A DNA stretch of 64,000 nucleotides from Ruegeria discodermiae (GCF_030758345.1 NZ_JAVAMO010000007.1:1-64000); one strand, 5' to 3'; counted from the first letter of the stretch, positions 25,396 to 34,582 are shown. Numbers and translations are program-made. The notes: generated by a model not told the origin, from the sequence alone.

Positions 25396-26355
25396 ATGAA
25401 ACGCAGAACACTTATTTCTGCCGCACTGGCAAGCATCGCCCTTGCGGCATCAGCCACAGCCAGCTTTGCGGCTGACTGGCCCAAACGCCCGATCAACCTG
25501 GTTGTGCCCTACAAGGCAGGCGGCGGCACTGATGCATATGCCCGCGCTATCTCAGCGGCAGCCGAAGGCATTTTGGATGTGCCGGTTGTTGTCGTGAACA
25601 AGCCCGGCTCGGGTGGCTTGAATGGGGCCAATTCTGTCGTTGGCGCACGGCCTGATGGCTACACGATGATGATGACCTCTGGTGGCTCATTCCTGCTGTC
25701 CACCATGACCCGCGACACGGACATTGATGCACTGGACAGCTTTGAGTTCGTTGCACAGGTCGGCCAATTGCAAACCTCACTGATGGTCCCGAAGAACAGC
25801 CCGTTCCAGTCTGTTCAAGACGTGATCGACGCAGCGAAGGCTGACCCCGGCTCGCTTCGTTGGGCGCATTCAGGCCGCGGTGGTTTCCACCATGTTGGTG
25901 GTCTGGGCTTTCTGGCCAATAACGGTATCGAAGCGCAGGATGTGCCGTTCAAAGGTGGCGGGCCAACCCGCGCCGCTCTGATCGGTGAACAAGCCGATTT
26001 CGGCTTCTTGGGCGTACAACAGCTGGCCGGGTTCGAAGATCAACTGCGCGCCCTGGCCGTCAACAGTCAAGAACGCGATGGCATCATGAAAGATGTACCT
26101 GCTTTTGGAGAGTTGGGCATTCCGTTTGCCGCAGTCTCCTCGCCGGTGATCGTGTTTGCTCCGAAGGGCACGCCTGCCGAGGTTGTCGCAGCAATGGAAG
26201 CTGCGCTTGAACAGATTGCGGCCAAGCCCGAGTTCGCCGAGCTGCTGGCGTCGCGCGGCACTGGCCCGGTCTATCAGAACGGCGCGGATGCCAAGGCAAC
26301 GCTGATTTCTATGAAAGAGGACGCCACTCCTTTGATTGAAAGCTTGACCAACTAA
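25396..26355 (+). CDS. TTT-family substrate-binding protein (TctC/Bug)
   Basis: A 319-residue periplasmic solute receptor of the Bug family. The signal peptide is MKRRTLISAALASIALAASA, cut around residue 25, and the mature protein begins ADWPKRPINLVVPYKAGGGT, the family hallmark. PVVVVNKPGSGGLNGANSVV and GSLRWAHSGRGGFHHVGGL follow. It delivers a carboxylate to the TctAB membrane unit encoded downstream. GGGAGG precedes the ATG. The substrate cannot be read from sequence; a lyase gene at the operon's end suggests an aromatic or tricarboxylate compound. Confidence 0.92.
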   Translation: MKRRTLISAALASIALAASATASFAADWPKRPINLVVPYKAGGGTDAYARAISAAAEGILDVPVVVVNKPGSGGLNGANSVVGARPDGYTMMMTSGGSFLLSTMTRDTDIDALDSFEFVAQVGQLQTSLMVPKNSPFQSVQDVIDAAKADPGSLRWAHSGRGGFHHVGGLGFLANNGIEAQDVPFKGGGPTRAALIGEQADFGFLGVQQLAGFEDQLRALAVNSQERDGIMKDVPAFGELGIPFAAVSSPVIVFAPKGTPAEVVAAMEAALEQIAAKPEFAELLASRGTGPVYQNGADAKATLISMKEDATPLIESLTN

Positions 26356-26424
26356 GTCCTCATGGCCGGGGGATCGATGATCTCCCGGCTTCTTTCTGTC
26401 CACGCATTATTCAGGGAGGATGAC

Positions 26425-26892
26425 ATGCGCGCTTATGCCGAAGGTCTTGTGCTGGCCATCGTTTCACTTGCGGCCATCTGGGGCGCGTGGCAGGTGCCCG
26501 CTGCATCACCCGGCGACACCTGGGCCGGGATCGTGCCCTTTGCTGCCTCCGTCGCTCTTCTGGGCTTGTCGTGCCTCTTGTTGGTTGGTGCATCCCGTCA
26601 GACCGGAGATGTCGCTACAGCAAGCGGAGACAACAATGCCACTCCGCAGATTATCGCGCTGTTCATCATTGCGCTGATCTACCAACAGTCATTCCGCTGG
26701 TTTGGCTACTTGCTGCCCACGGCCATAGTGGCTCCCATCGTGCTTTACATGTTCGGTATGCGGAGCTGGATTGGCCTTGCGGTCTCCGTGGTCATCTGCC
26801 CGCTGGTCTTCCACCTCATCTTTTTTGTGCTGCTTGGTGTCTTCCCGCCCTATGGCGAAGTGTTTGACCTGCTTAGCTGGCTACAGGGGTAA
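26425..26892 (+). CDS. TTT-family small membrane protein (TctB)
   Basis: 155 residues with four hydrophobic segments (AEGLVLAIVSLAAIWGAW, GIVPFAASVALLGLSCLLLV, QIIALFIIALIYQQSF, and a C-terminal pair), as in TctB. ATG 26425 follows AGGGAGG; a longer frame from 26362 lacks a ribosome site. It lies between the tctC-like and tctA-like genes and forms the membrane complex with the latter. Confidence 0.88.
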   Translation: MRAYAEGLVLAIVSLAAIWGAWQVPAASPGDTWAGIVPFAASVALLGLSCLLLVGASRQTGDVATASGDNNATPQIIALFIIALIYQQSFRWFGYLLPTAIVAPIVLYMFGMRSWIGLAVSVVICPLVFHLIFFVLLGVFPPYGEVFDLLSWLQG

Positions 26893-26897
26893 GTCTC

Positions 26898-28412
26898 ATG
26901 GAAATTTTTCCCGCCCTTCTTTCGGTCATCACCGACCCGATACTACTTTTTGCCATCGTTCTTGCCGCTGCCGTTGGCATGATCGTGGGCGCAACGCCGG
27001 GTCTGACGGCATCAGCTGCAATCGCGATGCTGCTGCCCATCACATTCTATATGTCACCGCTCTTTGCACTCGCCTTTCTTTATGTGATCGGAAAATCCGG
27101 GCGCTATGGCGGCTCTATTGCGGCGATCCTGTTCAATACGCCTGGCACTGCCGCGAGCGCCGCAACGCAGATTGACGGCTATCCACTGGCCCGCGCTGGT
27201 AAAGCGGGCAAGGCAATGAAAGTTGCCACAATCTCATCCGTGATCGGCGATCTCATGGGCGACGTTCTGTTGGTTGTTGGGGTGGGGTTCATCGCCGCAA
27301 TTGCGCTGAAACTCGGACCGCCAGAAACCTTTGCCATCTACTTTGCGGCCTTTGTCGTGATTGGCTCGGTGATCGGAAAGTCCATCGTCAAAGGTCTGGC
27401 CTCCGCGCTCCTGGGTATTCTGGTGGCAATGGTAGGGCTCGATCCGATTTCCAGCGAAGAGCGCTACACGTTCGGCTCGTTTGATCTCTCCAACGGGATC
27501 GGCCTCGTACCGCTGATGATTGGTGTCTTTGTCTTGGGCGAAGTATTTGCGCAGGTTGAAGAACGGCGAAAAGCAACTGGCGAGACCAAGGAAAACGAAA
27601 GCTCCGCTGACGGCAATGATCTGACATGGGAAGAATACAAACCCTGTCTGCCCCATGCCGTGCGGGGCGGGTTCATCGGTGCCGGCATCGGTGTTCTGCC
27701 GGGTCTGGGGTCAGCTATTGCGGCGTTTATCTCCTATGGAGAAGGCAAGCGCCGCGCTAAAAACCCTGAACAATGGGGCAAGGGCGCATTGGAGGGCGTT
27801 GCAGCACCCGAAGCGGCGAACAACGCTGTATCCGGTCCTTCCATGGCTCCACTGCTGACATTGGGTATTCCAGGCTCGACGATTGGGGCGATCCTGTTGG
27901 GCGTGTTTCTGATCCACGGCATCCAAGTCGGGCCGACGCTGTTCCTGACCGACAAGGAACTTGTCTACAAGCTCTTTGCCTGCGGAATGCTGGGTATCAT
28001 TGCCTATGGTCTGATCGGTTATTTCGGAGCCACGCAAGTCGCGCAACTGATCCTGAAAATCCCGACCAATGTGCTCTATCCGCTGATCTTCATGACAGCC
28101 TTTGTTGCGGCCTATTCGGCGCGCGGCTCCATGTTCGATGTGACGGTGATGACCTGTGCTGGTTTTATCGGCTGGCTGATGCGCAAATATGACTTCAACA
28201 TCGCGGCCTTCGTGATCTCCTTTGTATTGGCCAAGGGCGCAGAAGAAACCTTCCGGCAATCGTTGCTGATGTCAGATGCCGGTGCGCTTATCTTTGTCGA
28301 GCGCCCGATCGCGCTCGCCTTCCTGATCCTTGGTGCCGGGGCGATTGCCTTCCGCATTCGCGGCATCATGAAAGAACGCAAACTGGCGCAGGGAGGGTTA
28401 GGTGATGCTTGA
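26898..28412 (+). CDS. TTT-family large membrane protein (TctA)
   Basis: 504 residues, the usual length. The TctA landmarks are present: MIVGATPGLTASAAIAMLLP near the N-terminus, GKSGRYGGSIAAILFNTPGT, DGYPLARAGKAGKAM, and in the second half GVLPGLGSAIAAFISYGEGK and ESANNA-like PEAANNAVSGPSMAPLLTLG. About 12 membrane segments. The gene follows tctB by 5 bases and overlaps the lyase gene by 8. It is the channel of a cation-coupled carboxylate importer. Confidence 0.93.
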   Translation: MEIFPALLSVITDPILLFAIVLAAAVGMIVGATPGLTASAAIAMLLPITFYMSPLFALAFLYVIGKSGRYGGSIAAILFNTPGTAASAATQIDGYPLARAGKAGKAMKVATISSVIGDLMGDVLLVVGVGFIAAIALKLGPPETFAIYFAAFVVIGSVIGKSIVKGLASALLGILVAMVGLDPISSEERYTFGSFDLSNGIGLVPLMIGVFVLGEVFAQVEERRKATGETKENESSADGNDLTWEEYKPCLPHAVRGGFIGAGIGVLPGLGSAIAAFISYGEGKRRAKNPEQWGKGALEGVAAPEAANNAVSGPSMAPLLTLGIPGSTIGAILLGVFLIHGIQVGPTLFLTDKELVYKLFACGMLGIIAYGLIGYFGATQVAQLILKIPTNVLYPLIFMTAFVAAYSARGSMFDVTVMTCAGFIGWLMRKYDFNIAAFVISFVLAKGAEETFRQSLLMSDAGALIFVERPIALAFLILGAGAIAFRIRGIMKERKLAQGGLGDA

Positions 28413-29481
28413 ATGGCAGCTCATGCAAGGCAGCTTTTCCAGCACAGATATGCGCCGTATCTGGTCGGAATCTTCCACAATCTCCGCATGGATCAAAGTC
28501 GAACAAACCCTGGCGCGAGTGCAAAGAAATGTGGGTCTCGTACCGGACGAAGCGGTCGTTGCGCTGGACGGGTTTTGCATTGGAAAGCTCGATCAGGAGC
28601 GCTTGCGCCAGGACATGGGGCTTGTCGGGCGACCCATAGTGGGACTGGTCGGGCAGCTGCGCGAACACGTGGGCGAGGATCTCGCCAAGTTCGTCCATTT
28701 CAAAAGTACGACACAAGACATCATGGATACTGCGCTTGCGATGCAAATGAGGCTCGGTCTGGCGACCGTGTTGAGCGACCTCGATCAGCTCGTGTCCTCC
28801 CTGACGGGTCTGATCGAGGCGCACCCCAATACGCGAATGATCGGGCGTACCAACGGGCAACATGCGATCCCAATGCTGCTCCGGACCAAGTTTGAAGTCT
28901 GGCGCGCAGAGCTGTTGCGCCGTCGTGAGGTGATCACCGAGGCGGAAAGACGCGGGGCGTTGGTTCAGGTCGGCGGACCCTTGGGTGATCTGTCCAACTA
29001 CGAAGACGGAAAAGGGGCTGAGGTAAAGGTTGGCATGGCAGAGGCGCTTGGGTTGAACGCAGCCGAACCACATTGGCAGAACGCACGTGATGGCGTTGCT
29101 GATATTGCCTCCGCACTCGGTGGGCTCTGTGCGTCGATCTGCAAGATCGCGCACAACATCAACCTGCTCTCATCCAGCGACATCGGGGAGATTTGCGAAT
29201 GCCATGAAAACGGCAAGGGTGCGTCGTCCTCGATGCATCATAAGCGCAACCAGCGGGCCAGTGAATTTGCCGAAGCTGTTGCAAGGCTTGGGCGCCAAAG
29301 ATCGGAGCAAATCGGGGAACTTACCTTGCACCAACATGAGCGCTCTGGCGGCGTTTGGGTTGGCGAGTGGCTTGTCATTCCAGAAGTGTTCTTGCTGTCT
29401 TCAGGAACTCTGTCCTGGGCAAAACGGATGCTGTCCGATTTGAGAATCGACAAAGACAGGATGGAACAGAATTTAATCTGA
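28405..29481 (+). CDS. Fumarase/argininosuccinate lyase-superfamily protein, PcaB-like, C-terminally short
   Basis: 358 residues, related to 3-carboxy-cis,cis-muconate cycloisomerase. Conserved stretches are present: FVHFKSTTQDIMDTALAMQM, GRTNGQHAIPMLLRTKFEVW, and the superfamily signature SSSMHHKRNQRASE near residue 275. The frame stops right after the conserved DRMEQNL helix, where PcaB-type proteins usually continue for roughly 80 residues. The tail domain is thus missing. Whether it is still active is unclear. GGAGG precedes ATG 28405, and the gene is coupled to the TctA gene. Confidence 0.8.
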   Translation: MLEWQLMQGSFSSTDMRRIWSESSTISAWIKVEQTLARVQRNVGLVPDEAVVALDGFCIGKLDQERLRQDMGLVGRPIVGLVGQLREHVGEDLAKFVHFKSTTQDIMDTALAMQMRLGLATVLSDLDQLVSSLTGLIEAHPNTRMIGRTNGQHAIPMLLRTKFEVWRAELLRRREVITEAERRGALVQVGGPLGDLSNYEDGKGAEVKVGMAEALGLNAAEPHWQNARDGVADIASALGGLCASICKIAHNINLLSSSDIGEICECHENGKGASSSMHHKRNQRASEFAEAVARLGRQRSEQIGELTLHQHERSGGVWVGEWLVIPEVFLLSSGTLSWAKRMLSDLRIDKDRMEQNLI

Positions 29482-29698
29482 GAAGAGTGAGGAAACGATA
29501 ACCGTCATTCGCGTTGTTATGGCGAACGTCAAAATTGTCCGCGTCTAAAATGTCGGATCAAGCGGCGGCGAAAGTGCGCTCTTGGTTCGAGAGAAATCGA
29601 CCAACGCGAGTGACCGGATTGGCGACATGCGCTGCGTTGCAGAGATCGACCTGCCGCGCATGCGAACGGATGCTGCTTCAGCGAAGGCTCAAAATCGA

Positions 29699-29787
29699 AT
29701 GTCGGGAAAGTCCGCACTGCCGCCGTTGAATACGTCGAGCGCGCTGGTGAACCTGACCGGAAACGTCAGATGACCGCTGTGAGCCCA
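29699..29787 (+). repeat. 89-bp direct repeat, left copy
   Basis: Matches 30078-30166 at 85 of 89 positions. Ends in CGTCAGATGACCGCTGTGAG. No gene was recognised in 29482-29698. Confidence 0.85.
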
Positions 29788-29790
29788 GAA

Positions 29791-30033
29791 CTACTTCATG
29801 CTCCCGTATTTTCGGTTCAAATACCTAATGGTCGGCACACCAAGATAGATCATCCAAAATAGCCAAATCCAGATCACAATATTTGCAACAAGAACATCGC
29901 GATTTGGGAATGCATTGGTTGCGAATATCAACAACAAAAAGAACGCGAAATGCGACACCAACAGGAAGACAAATGCCCGTACTGGGTTTCTCTCAAGCAC
30001 TCCTTCGAAGTTAAGGAACAAGTCTTTCAACAT
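29791..30033 (-). CDS. Small two-helix membrane protein
   Basis: 80 residues from ATG 30033 (GGAG about 10 bases before it). Two membrane helices are obvious, AFVFLLVSHFAFFLLLIFAT and VLVANIVIWIWLFWMIYLGV, with a basic end (RYLNRKYGSMK). No family was recognised. It is enclosed exactly by the two 89-bp direct repeats, which suggests that it arrived as a unit or was spared when the flanks were duplicated. Confidence 0.6.
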   Translation of the reverse strand: MLKDLFLNFEGVLERNPVRAFVFLLVSHFAFFLLLIFATNAFPNRDVLVANIVIWIWLFWMIYLGVPTIRYLNRKYGSMK

Positions 30034-30077
30034 TTCATGCTCCGGTCCTCCAACCAATCATGCATACCCTACACCAA

Positions 30078-30166
30078 ATGTCAGAAAAGTCCGCACTGCC
30101 GCTGTTGAATACGTCGAGCGCGCTGGTGAACCTGACCGGAAGCGTCAGATGACCGCTGTGAGCCCA
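30078..30166 (+). repeat. 89-bp direct repeat, right copy
   Basis: Second copy of 29699-29787, with 4 mismatches. A partial GCAGCGAATGTCAGC, the core word of the dispersed 103-bp element, follows at 30188. Confidence 0.85.
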
Positions 30167-30197
30167 TATTTACAACCGCCGCGCACCGCAGCGAATG

Positions 30198-31028
30198 TCA
30201 GCTTTCCTTGAAGCCTACTGAAAGAGAAGCTGGAACGGGTATCTGATATTCGTCGCCCTGCGCGAGTTCACAAACTTCAGCGCGCACCACTTCTTTGATC
30301 CGCTCGCGCGCGCTTTCAGGTTGCGAATTCAACATTGCAGTTGCGCGAACTGCACCCTTGTTAAAGGCGTCAAATACCTGGTCTGGACTAGAATGACGCC
30401 AAGTTTGAGCCGCTCCAACTGTTGAAACTCTTGTGAAGCCTGTCGGTTCCAGAATGGCTTTGACTTCCGCTGGATCAGCAAAGCGAAAGTATGGCGGAGC
30501 CGCAGGGAGTTTGATGTCTGAGACCCCGTGCTTTTCGATGGCGGCCAAGACAATCCCGAAGCCTTCACCTTCTGCCGGTGCAGCCCACACGGAGAATGCA
30601 AAAGCTCCACCTGGCCTCAAGACACGCCACGCTTCTTGAGCAGCTTTCTCTGGTTCCGGAAGATGGTTCATTCCAAATCCCATAACCACTGCATCGAATG
30701 CTTGATCATCAAATGGCAATTCTTGTGCGTCGCCCTGGACGAATTCGGTGCCGGGATATGTTTTTCGGGCCAGCTCAACTTGGGCGCTTGAGAAATCCAA
30801 ACCGATGGGAACTGCCCCAATGCTCTTAGCCGCTGCCGTGACGTAGCCTGCACCGGTTGCTACATCAAGGACCTTCGAGCCATGCTTGACCTTCGCCAAT
30901 CGGAGCATTGGGAGGGCAGATTGCGTCGACAGTGCTCCCCAATGATCATGGTAAGCTTCTGCTGCTTTTTCCCAACCATTCCATTCAAACGCAGTGAATG
31001 GTTCGATGTCTTTCGAAGAAAATGTCAT
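30198..31028 (-). CDS. Class I SAM-dependent methyltransferase (UbiE-like)
   Basis: About 276 residues with the Rossmann-type methyltransferase fold: motif I VLDVATGAGYVTAAA near residue 55, the acidic SAM ligand in GLDFSSAQVELAR, FVQGDAQELPFDDQAFDAVV, and post-motif AWRVLRPGGAFAFSVW. This is the Methyltransf_11 group, and the substrate is unknown. ATG 31028 is used; GTG 31040 is an alternative, and neither has a clear ribosome site. Confidence 0.85.
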   Translation of the reverse strand: MTFSSKDIEPFTAFEWNGWEKAAEAYHDHWGALSTQSALPMLRLAKVKHGSKVLDVATGAGYVTAAAKSIGAVPIGLDFSSAQVELARKTYPGTEFVQGDAQELPFDDQAFDAVVMGFGMNHLPEPEKAAQEAWRVLRPGGAFAFSVWAAPAEGEGFGIVLAAIEKHGVSDIKLPAAPPYFRFADPAEVKAILEPTGFTRVSTVGAAQTWRHSSPDQVFDAFNKGAVRATAMLNSQPESARERIKEVVRAEVCELAQGDEYQIPVPASLSVGFKES

Positions 31029-31110
31029 TGGCACCGACACGAATACTCACTTTGCACACTAAAAGCAGACATTCGTTTCGGTCAAAGGAAAGTCGGCTTC
31101 GTCCGCAAAC

Positions 31111-31213
31111 TGTGAGTTCGGCCTTGTCAAAACACTGCTCTTGCAGCGAATGGCCGCAAAGCGGGCTGCGACCGCAGAATTTCGAGGAGGCGCTCAAAGT
31201 CGGCTAAGGGCCG
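31111..31213 (+). repeat. 103-bp dispersed intergenic repeat, copy C
   Basis: TGTGAGTTC at 31111 and GCAGCGAATG 32 bases later, then GGCTGCGACCGCAG and GTCGGCTAAGGGCCG at the end. Same spacing as copies A and D. It fills much of the gap between the methyltransferase promoter and the GNAT gene. Confidence 0.7.
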
Positions 31214-31280
31214 TCCTCCTTTGGGCACGACAATAATGTCAGTCTCCCGATGTGAGCCCTTCCTTCAACACAACCGCGAC

Positions 31281-32000
31281 TCATTGGACTGCGGCGTTTC
31301 GAACCCAATTTGTTGCTTCAACCCGGGTGCGCGTTACGAAACCCAAGTGCTCGTAGAGTGCGATGGCCGATGTATTCGACGCGTAAGCATGTAGAAATGG
31401 AGTATTGCCTGCGTCGCGGATACGGTCACACATGCGGCGCACCAGCTCAGTGCCCATGCCGCGTCCGCGAAACGCAGGATCGACACATAGAGCGCTGATC
31501 TCGGTATAGCCTGGTAGCTTCAGACGCTGGCCCGCCATCGCGACAAGCGCGCCGTCCCGGAATGTGCCGATGAAATCACCCAAGCGGTTTGTTTGCGACC
31601 GAAACGGCCCCGGTTTGCAGAGTTTGGCCAGATCAAGCATCTGCGCTGCATTTGTTTGGCCCAGCTCACAGATTTCGAATGTATTTCGGGGCGGCATCGG
31701 TCGCTTGGCAATCATCTGGACACCGGTGACGGGATCCTCCCCCCAGCATTGTCGCGGACAAATCGGTGTTTTGGCTTCGATCGTTGTGACCGGCTCTTTC
31801 CTATGCGCAATAAGCGAAAGGAAGTCCTGGATCTGATGTCGGGCAAATCCTTGGCTGGCCGCAAAGGGGCTCATCTCGCGCGGCAATGCGCGCGCTGTAC
31901 CCGTGCACTCTGCGAAGTGGGAGAGGTTTGTGCTGAGCGAATGCCAGATTGGGCGATCAAGCATCTCGGTTTGGCAGGTGATTATCTGGTGCTGTGCCAT
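31281..32000 (-). CDS. GNAT-family N-acetyltransferase
   Basis: 239 residues from ATG 32000 (AGGA upstream); a longer frame to 32168 overlaps the neighbouring gene and is not preferred. The C-terminal half is a GNAT domain with EISALCVDPAFRGRGMGTEL, where RGRGMG is the acetyl-CoA loop, and ASNTSAIALYEHLGFVTRTR, the FR47-like ending. The N-terminal half is less conserved and may be a degenerate second GNAT fold. The substrate is unknown. Confidence 0.82.
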   Translation of the reverse strand: MAQHQIITCQTEMLDRPIWHSLSTNLSHFAECTGTARALPREMSPFAASQGFARHQIQDFLSLIAHRKEPVTTIEAKTPICPRQCWGEDPVTGVQMIAKRPMPPRNTFEICELGQTNAAQMLDLAKLCKPGPFRSQTNRLGDFIGTFRDGALVAMAGQRLKLPGYTEISALCVDPAFRGRGMGTELVRRMCDRIRDAGNTPFLHAYASNTSAIALYEHLGFVTRTRVEATNWVRNAAVQ

Positions 32001-32070
32001 CGTTTCAAATCCTATCAGGAGCGAAATGGAAGTGCGGGCCGAGCTTTTGGTCCGCGGGAAAGGCCCGGGC

Positions 32071-32838
32071 TTAGAATTCTGCTTTGCGGGGTTGCCGGGC
32101 GTTCCTGCGCACAAGCCTTGGAAACAAGAAGGGAACGTTTCTTTGATAGGCCGCGTAGCGGGCACCAAACATGCGCAGCAAAGCGCGTTCTTCGAAATAG
32201 AGGCCGACGAAGATGTAGGCGGTCATCGACCCTGCAAAGAGCAGGTGACCAACCGTCAGTTGAGGCGTTGAGAAAAGCAGAATAATGATCCCAAGCTGCA
32301 TGGGGTGGCGGACGATCCGGTAGAGCGCGGGTGTTTTGAACTCGGGCGTCGGCATCGGGGTGCCGCGCAGATGTGTCCAGCTCTGACGCAGGCCAAAGAG
32401 CTCAAAATGATCGATCAGGAAGGTGGACCAGAGTACAATCGCCGCGCCCAGTGCAAATGTTGCGAAAGGCACGATCTGCGAGGGCCCCGCGAGGGACCAG
32501 AGCGTCATGTCCATGGGTTGCCACAGCCACATCGCGAGCGCAAGACAGAGGCTCGACTGAACTACATATGTGCTGCGCTCGGCAGCCCGGGGCAGAATGG
32601 CGTAGAGTTTTTCTTTCATCCAGTCTCTTGCCAGCAGACTGTGCAAAAGGCCGAAGAAGGCGATCAGAGCTACGTTGACAACGCTGGCTCCGAAGAGGCC
32701 ACCGGGGGCGGCAAGGCCGGGATCGTTGATGGCTTTTGGCACCAAAAGTTGCAGGAGAAAGGCCGCCATATAGCCAAAGACTGCCAGAAAAAGCACGTAG
32801 GCAAAAACGCCGTAAAGGAAGATTGCAAGCCGTTGCAT
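32071..32838 (-). CDS. NnrU/isoprenylcysteine methyltransferase-like membrane protein, MddA-like
   Basis: 255 residues from ATG 32838 (GAGAGG upstream), with five to six membrane helices. The C-terminal half carries LIDHFELFGLRQSWTHLRGT, TPALYRIVRHPMQLGIIILL, and YFEERALLRMFGARYAAYQR followed by NVPFLFP. This pattern is shared by NnrU-like proteins and by MddA, the methanethiol S-methyltransferase that makes dimethylsulfide. A DMS-producing role is possible in a marine bacterium but is not proven by motif alone. Confidence 0.7.
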   Translation of the reverse strand: MQRLAIFLYGVFAYVLFLAVFGYMAAFLLQLLVPKAINDPGLAAPGGLFGASVVNVALIAFFGLLHSLLARDWMKEKLYAILPRAAERSTYVVQSSLCLALAMWLWQPMDMTLWSLAGPSQIVPFATFALGAAIVLWSTFLIDHFELFGLRQSWTHLRGTPMPTPEFKTPALYRIVRHPMQLGIIILLFSTPQLTVGHLLFAGSMTAYIFVGLYFEERALLRMFGARYAAYQRNVPFLFPRLVRRNARQPRKAEF

Positions 32839-32952
32839 TTTGGGTCCTCTCAAAGGGGTGATCTGTGTGCATCAGCCTTAGAAAGATCCCGATCTTGCTG
32901 CTTGATCCGAAATTGATGACTGCGTGATGATTTCGTGAAGTCAAAAGCTAAG

Positions 32953-32976
32953 AGGCTCGCAAAACAGTCCGAGCCT
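32953..32976 (-). terminator. Hairpin after a winged-helix/TPR regulator gene
   Basis: A perfect 7-bp stem, AGGCTCG / CGAGCCT, with a 10-base loop. On the minus strand it is followed by CTTAGCTTTT, 53 bases after the regulator stop. Confidence 0.5.
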
Positions 32977-33028
32977 GTAAAAAAACAACCCTATTTCATG
33001 GCTCGTCAGCAGAACCTTTGGGCAGCGG

Positions 33029-34582
33029 CTATATCCCGTATTTGCCCAGCACTTGCAGAGCCACCGTTTGAAAGTCCGGGTTGCGGAAGGGCAGAGCGCT
33101 GAACAGATACCCGCCGTCTATGCCGGGATAGCGTTCGAGCGCCCGAGAGGCCCATCTTTGCGCTGCATCGCCATGGCCGGCCAGATCGTTGGCAATCACG
33201 GCGACCAGATCCATAATAACCAATGCGTTTGGCGCGTTTGCCGATTTGTTGGCCCATAGCGCGGCATCGGAATATGCACCCTGGTTCAGGTAGCCCAGGG
33301 CGCGGATACCGTGGAACCCGTAGATCAATGGGTCCATCGGGCTGAGCAATGTGGCTTGTTCCGAGGCGCCCTCGAAATCGATGTCGGTATCCGACAACAC
33401 ACCCAGAAGCCCTTTGGAATAGTACCCTTGGGCGAAGTTCGGATTTATCTCGATGGATCGCGACACCCAATCGAGCCCTGGTTCCAAATCCCCGGTCAGC
33501 CAGCAGGCCCTGCCGCGGACAAAGTTCGCGAAATGGTCAAACTCATCCAGTTCCAGACTGCGTTCGGCTGCCGCAATGGCGATCTTTGTCGACTGTGCCG
33601 TGTCGGTCCCCTCATATACATTGAAGGCGCTTTGGAAATGAGCGAAGGACAGCGCCGCGTGCGCTTTTGCAAAGGCTGGGTCCAGAGAAATTGCGCGATC
33701 AAACAGGGAAATTGCGCGCGCATTGCTCGATTGCGTGAAGCGGTACATATGGACCAAACCGACATGAAACGACGACCAGGCATCAAGGCTTTCGGTTGCG
33801 GCTGATTGCAGAAAACGCGCCTCGTGCCGGGATATGCGCATTTCGATCGAGGCCATGGTGCCGCGAACAATCTTTGCGCGCAGGTCGTGAACATCATCCA
33901 CGGACCCCTCGAACTGATCGACCCACACAATGCTGTTTCGCAACAGATCGACAAGTTCGACCGTAATCATCAGCCGATCCGCCAAACGTTCAATGGTTCC
34001 TGTCAGGCAGTATTTGACGCCCAGTTGTTCTGTGACCTCATTCAAGGGGCGGTCTTTGAATTGGAATGCAGTGGCTCTGGCGATCACACGCAGCCAATGA
34101 AGACGGGAAAGTGCCTGGATGACGTCATGCGCAATGGCCACTGACATGATCAGATCGCCATTTGTTTCCCCGACCAGGTCAAAAGGCAAGACGGCGACAC
34201 CGGGCAATTGGTGTGTTTGCTGCCCTTGCAGCGTCGAAAGCGGGGGGTCTCGCGGCGTTGCGGGCTTTGAGGCTACCTCGGTCACATCTGCCACAAATCG
34301 GTAGCCTTTGCCGCGGAGCGTCTTGATGAAATTCTGGTTTTTTCCGTCATCTCCAAGCGCGCGGCGGAGCTGTTTGAGGGATTGAGAGATCGACGCATCC
34401 GAAACAAATACACCCGGCCAGACGGCTTCAAGCACCTGGTCCTTGCTGACGGCGCGGTGGTGGTTTTCGACAAGAAAAAGCAGCAGATCGAAGGTCTTGG
34501 GCTCTAACGCTACCAACGCATCGTTAGACCGCAGCTCAACCCGTGCCTTGCTGAGCGTAAACTTGTCGAACCTGTATTCCAT
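33029..34582 (-). CDS. Winged-helix/TPR one-component regulator, paralogue 2
   Basis: 517 residues. The winged helix is at 1-100 (LEPKTFDLLLFLVENHHRAV, SDASISQSLKQLRRALGDDG, LRGKGYRFVADV). A region with GVAVLPFDLVGETNGDLIMS follows, then TPR-like repeats with the typical NP/DP turns (RAISLDPAFAKAHAALSFAH, EINPNFAQGYYSKGLLGVL). No membrane segment was seen. It is divergent from an alpha/beta hydrolase gene and, beyond that, an RTX gene. More distant from paralogues 1 and 4 than these are from each other. Confidence 0.85.
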   Translation of the reverse strand: MEYRFDKFTLSKARVELRSNDALVALEPKTFDLLLFLVENHHRAVSKDQVLEAVWPGVFVSDASISQSLKQLRRALGDDGKNQNFIKTLRGKGYRFVADVTEVASKPATPRDPPLSTLQGQQTHQLPGVAVLPFDLVGETNGDLIMSVAIAHDVIQALSRLHWLRVIARATAFQFKDRPLNEVTEQLGVKYCLTGTIERLADRLMITVELVDLLRNSIVWVDQFEGSVDDVHDLRAKIVRGTMASIEMRISRHEARFLQSAATESLDAWSSFHVGLVHMYRFTQSSNARAISLFDRAISLDPAFAKAHAALSFAHFQSAFNVYEGTDTAQSTKIAIAAAERSLELDEFDHFANFVRGRACWLTGDLEPGLDWVSRSIEINPNFAQGYYSKGLLGVLSDTDIDFEGASEQATLLSPMDPLIYGFHGIRALGYLNQGAYSDAALWANKSANAPNALVIMDLVAVIANDLAGHGDAAQRWASRALERYPGIDGGYLFSALPFRNPDFQTVALQVLGKYGI

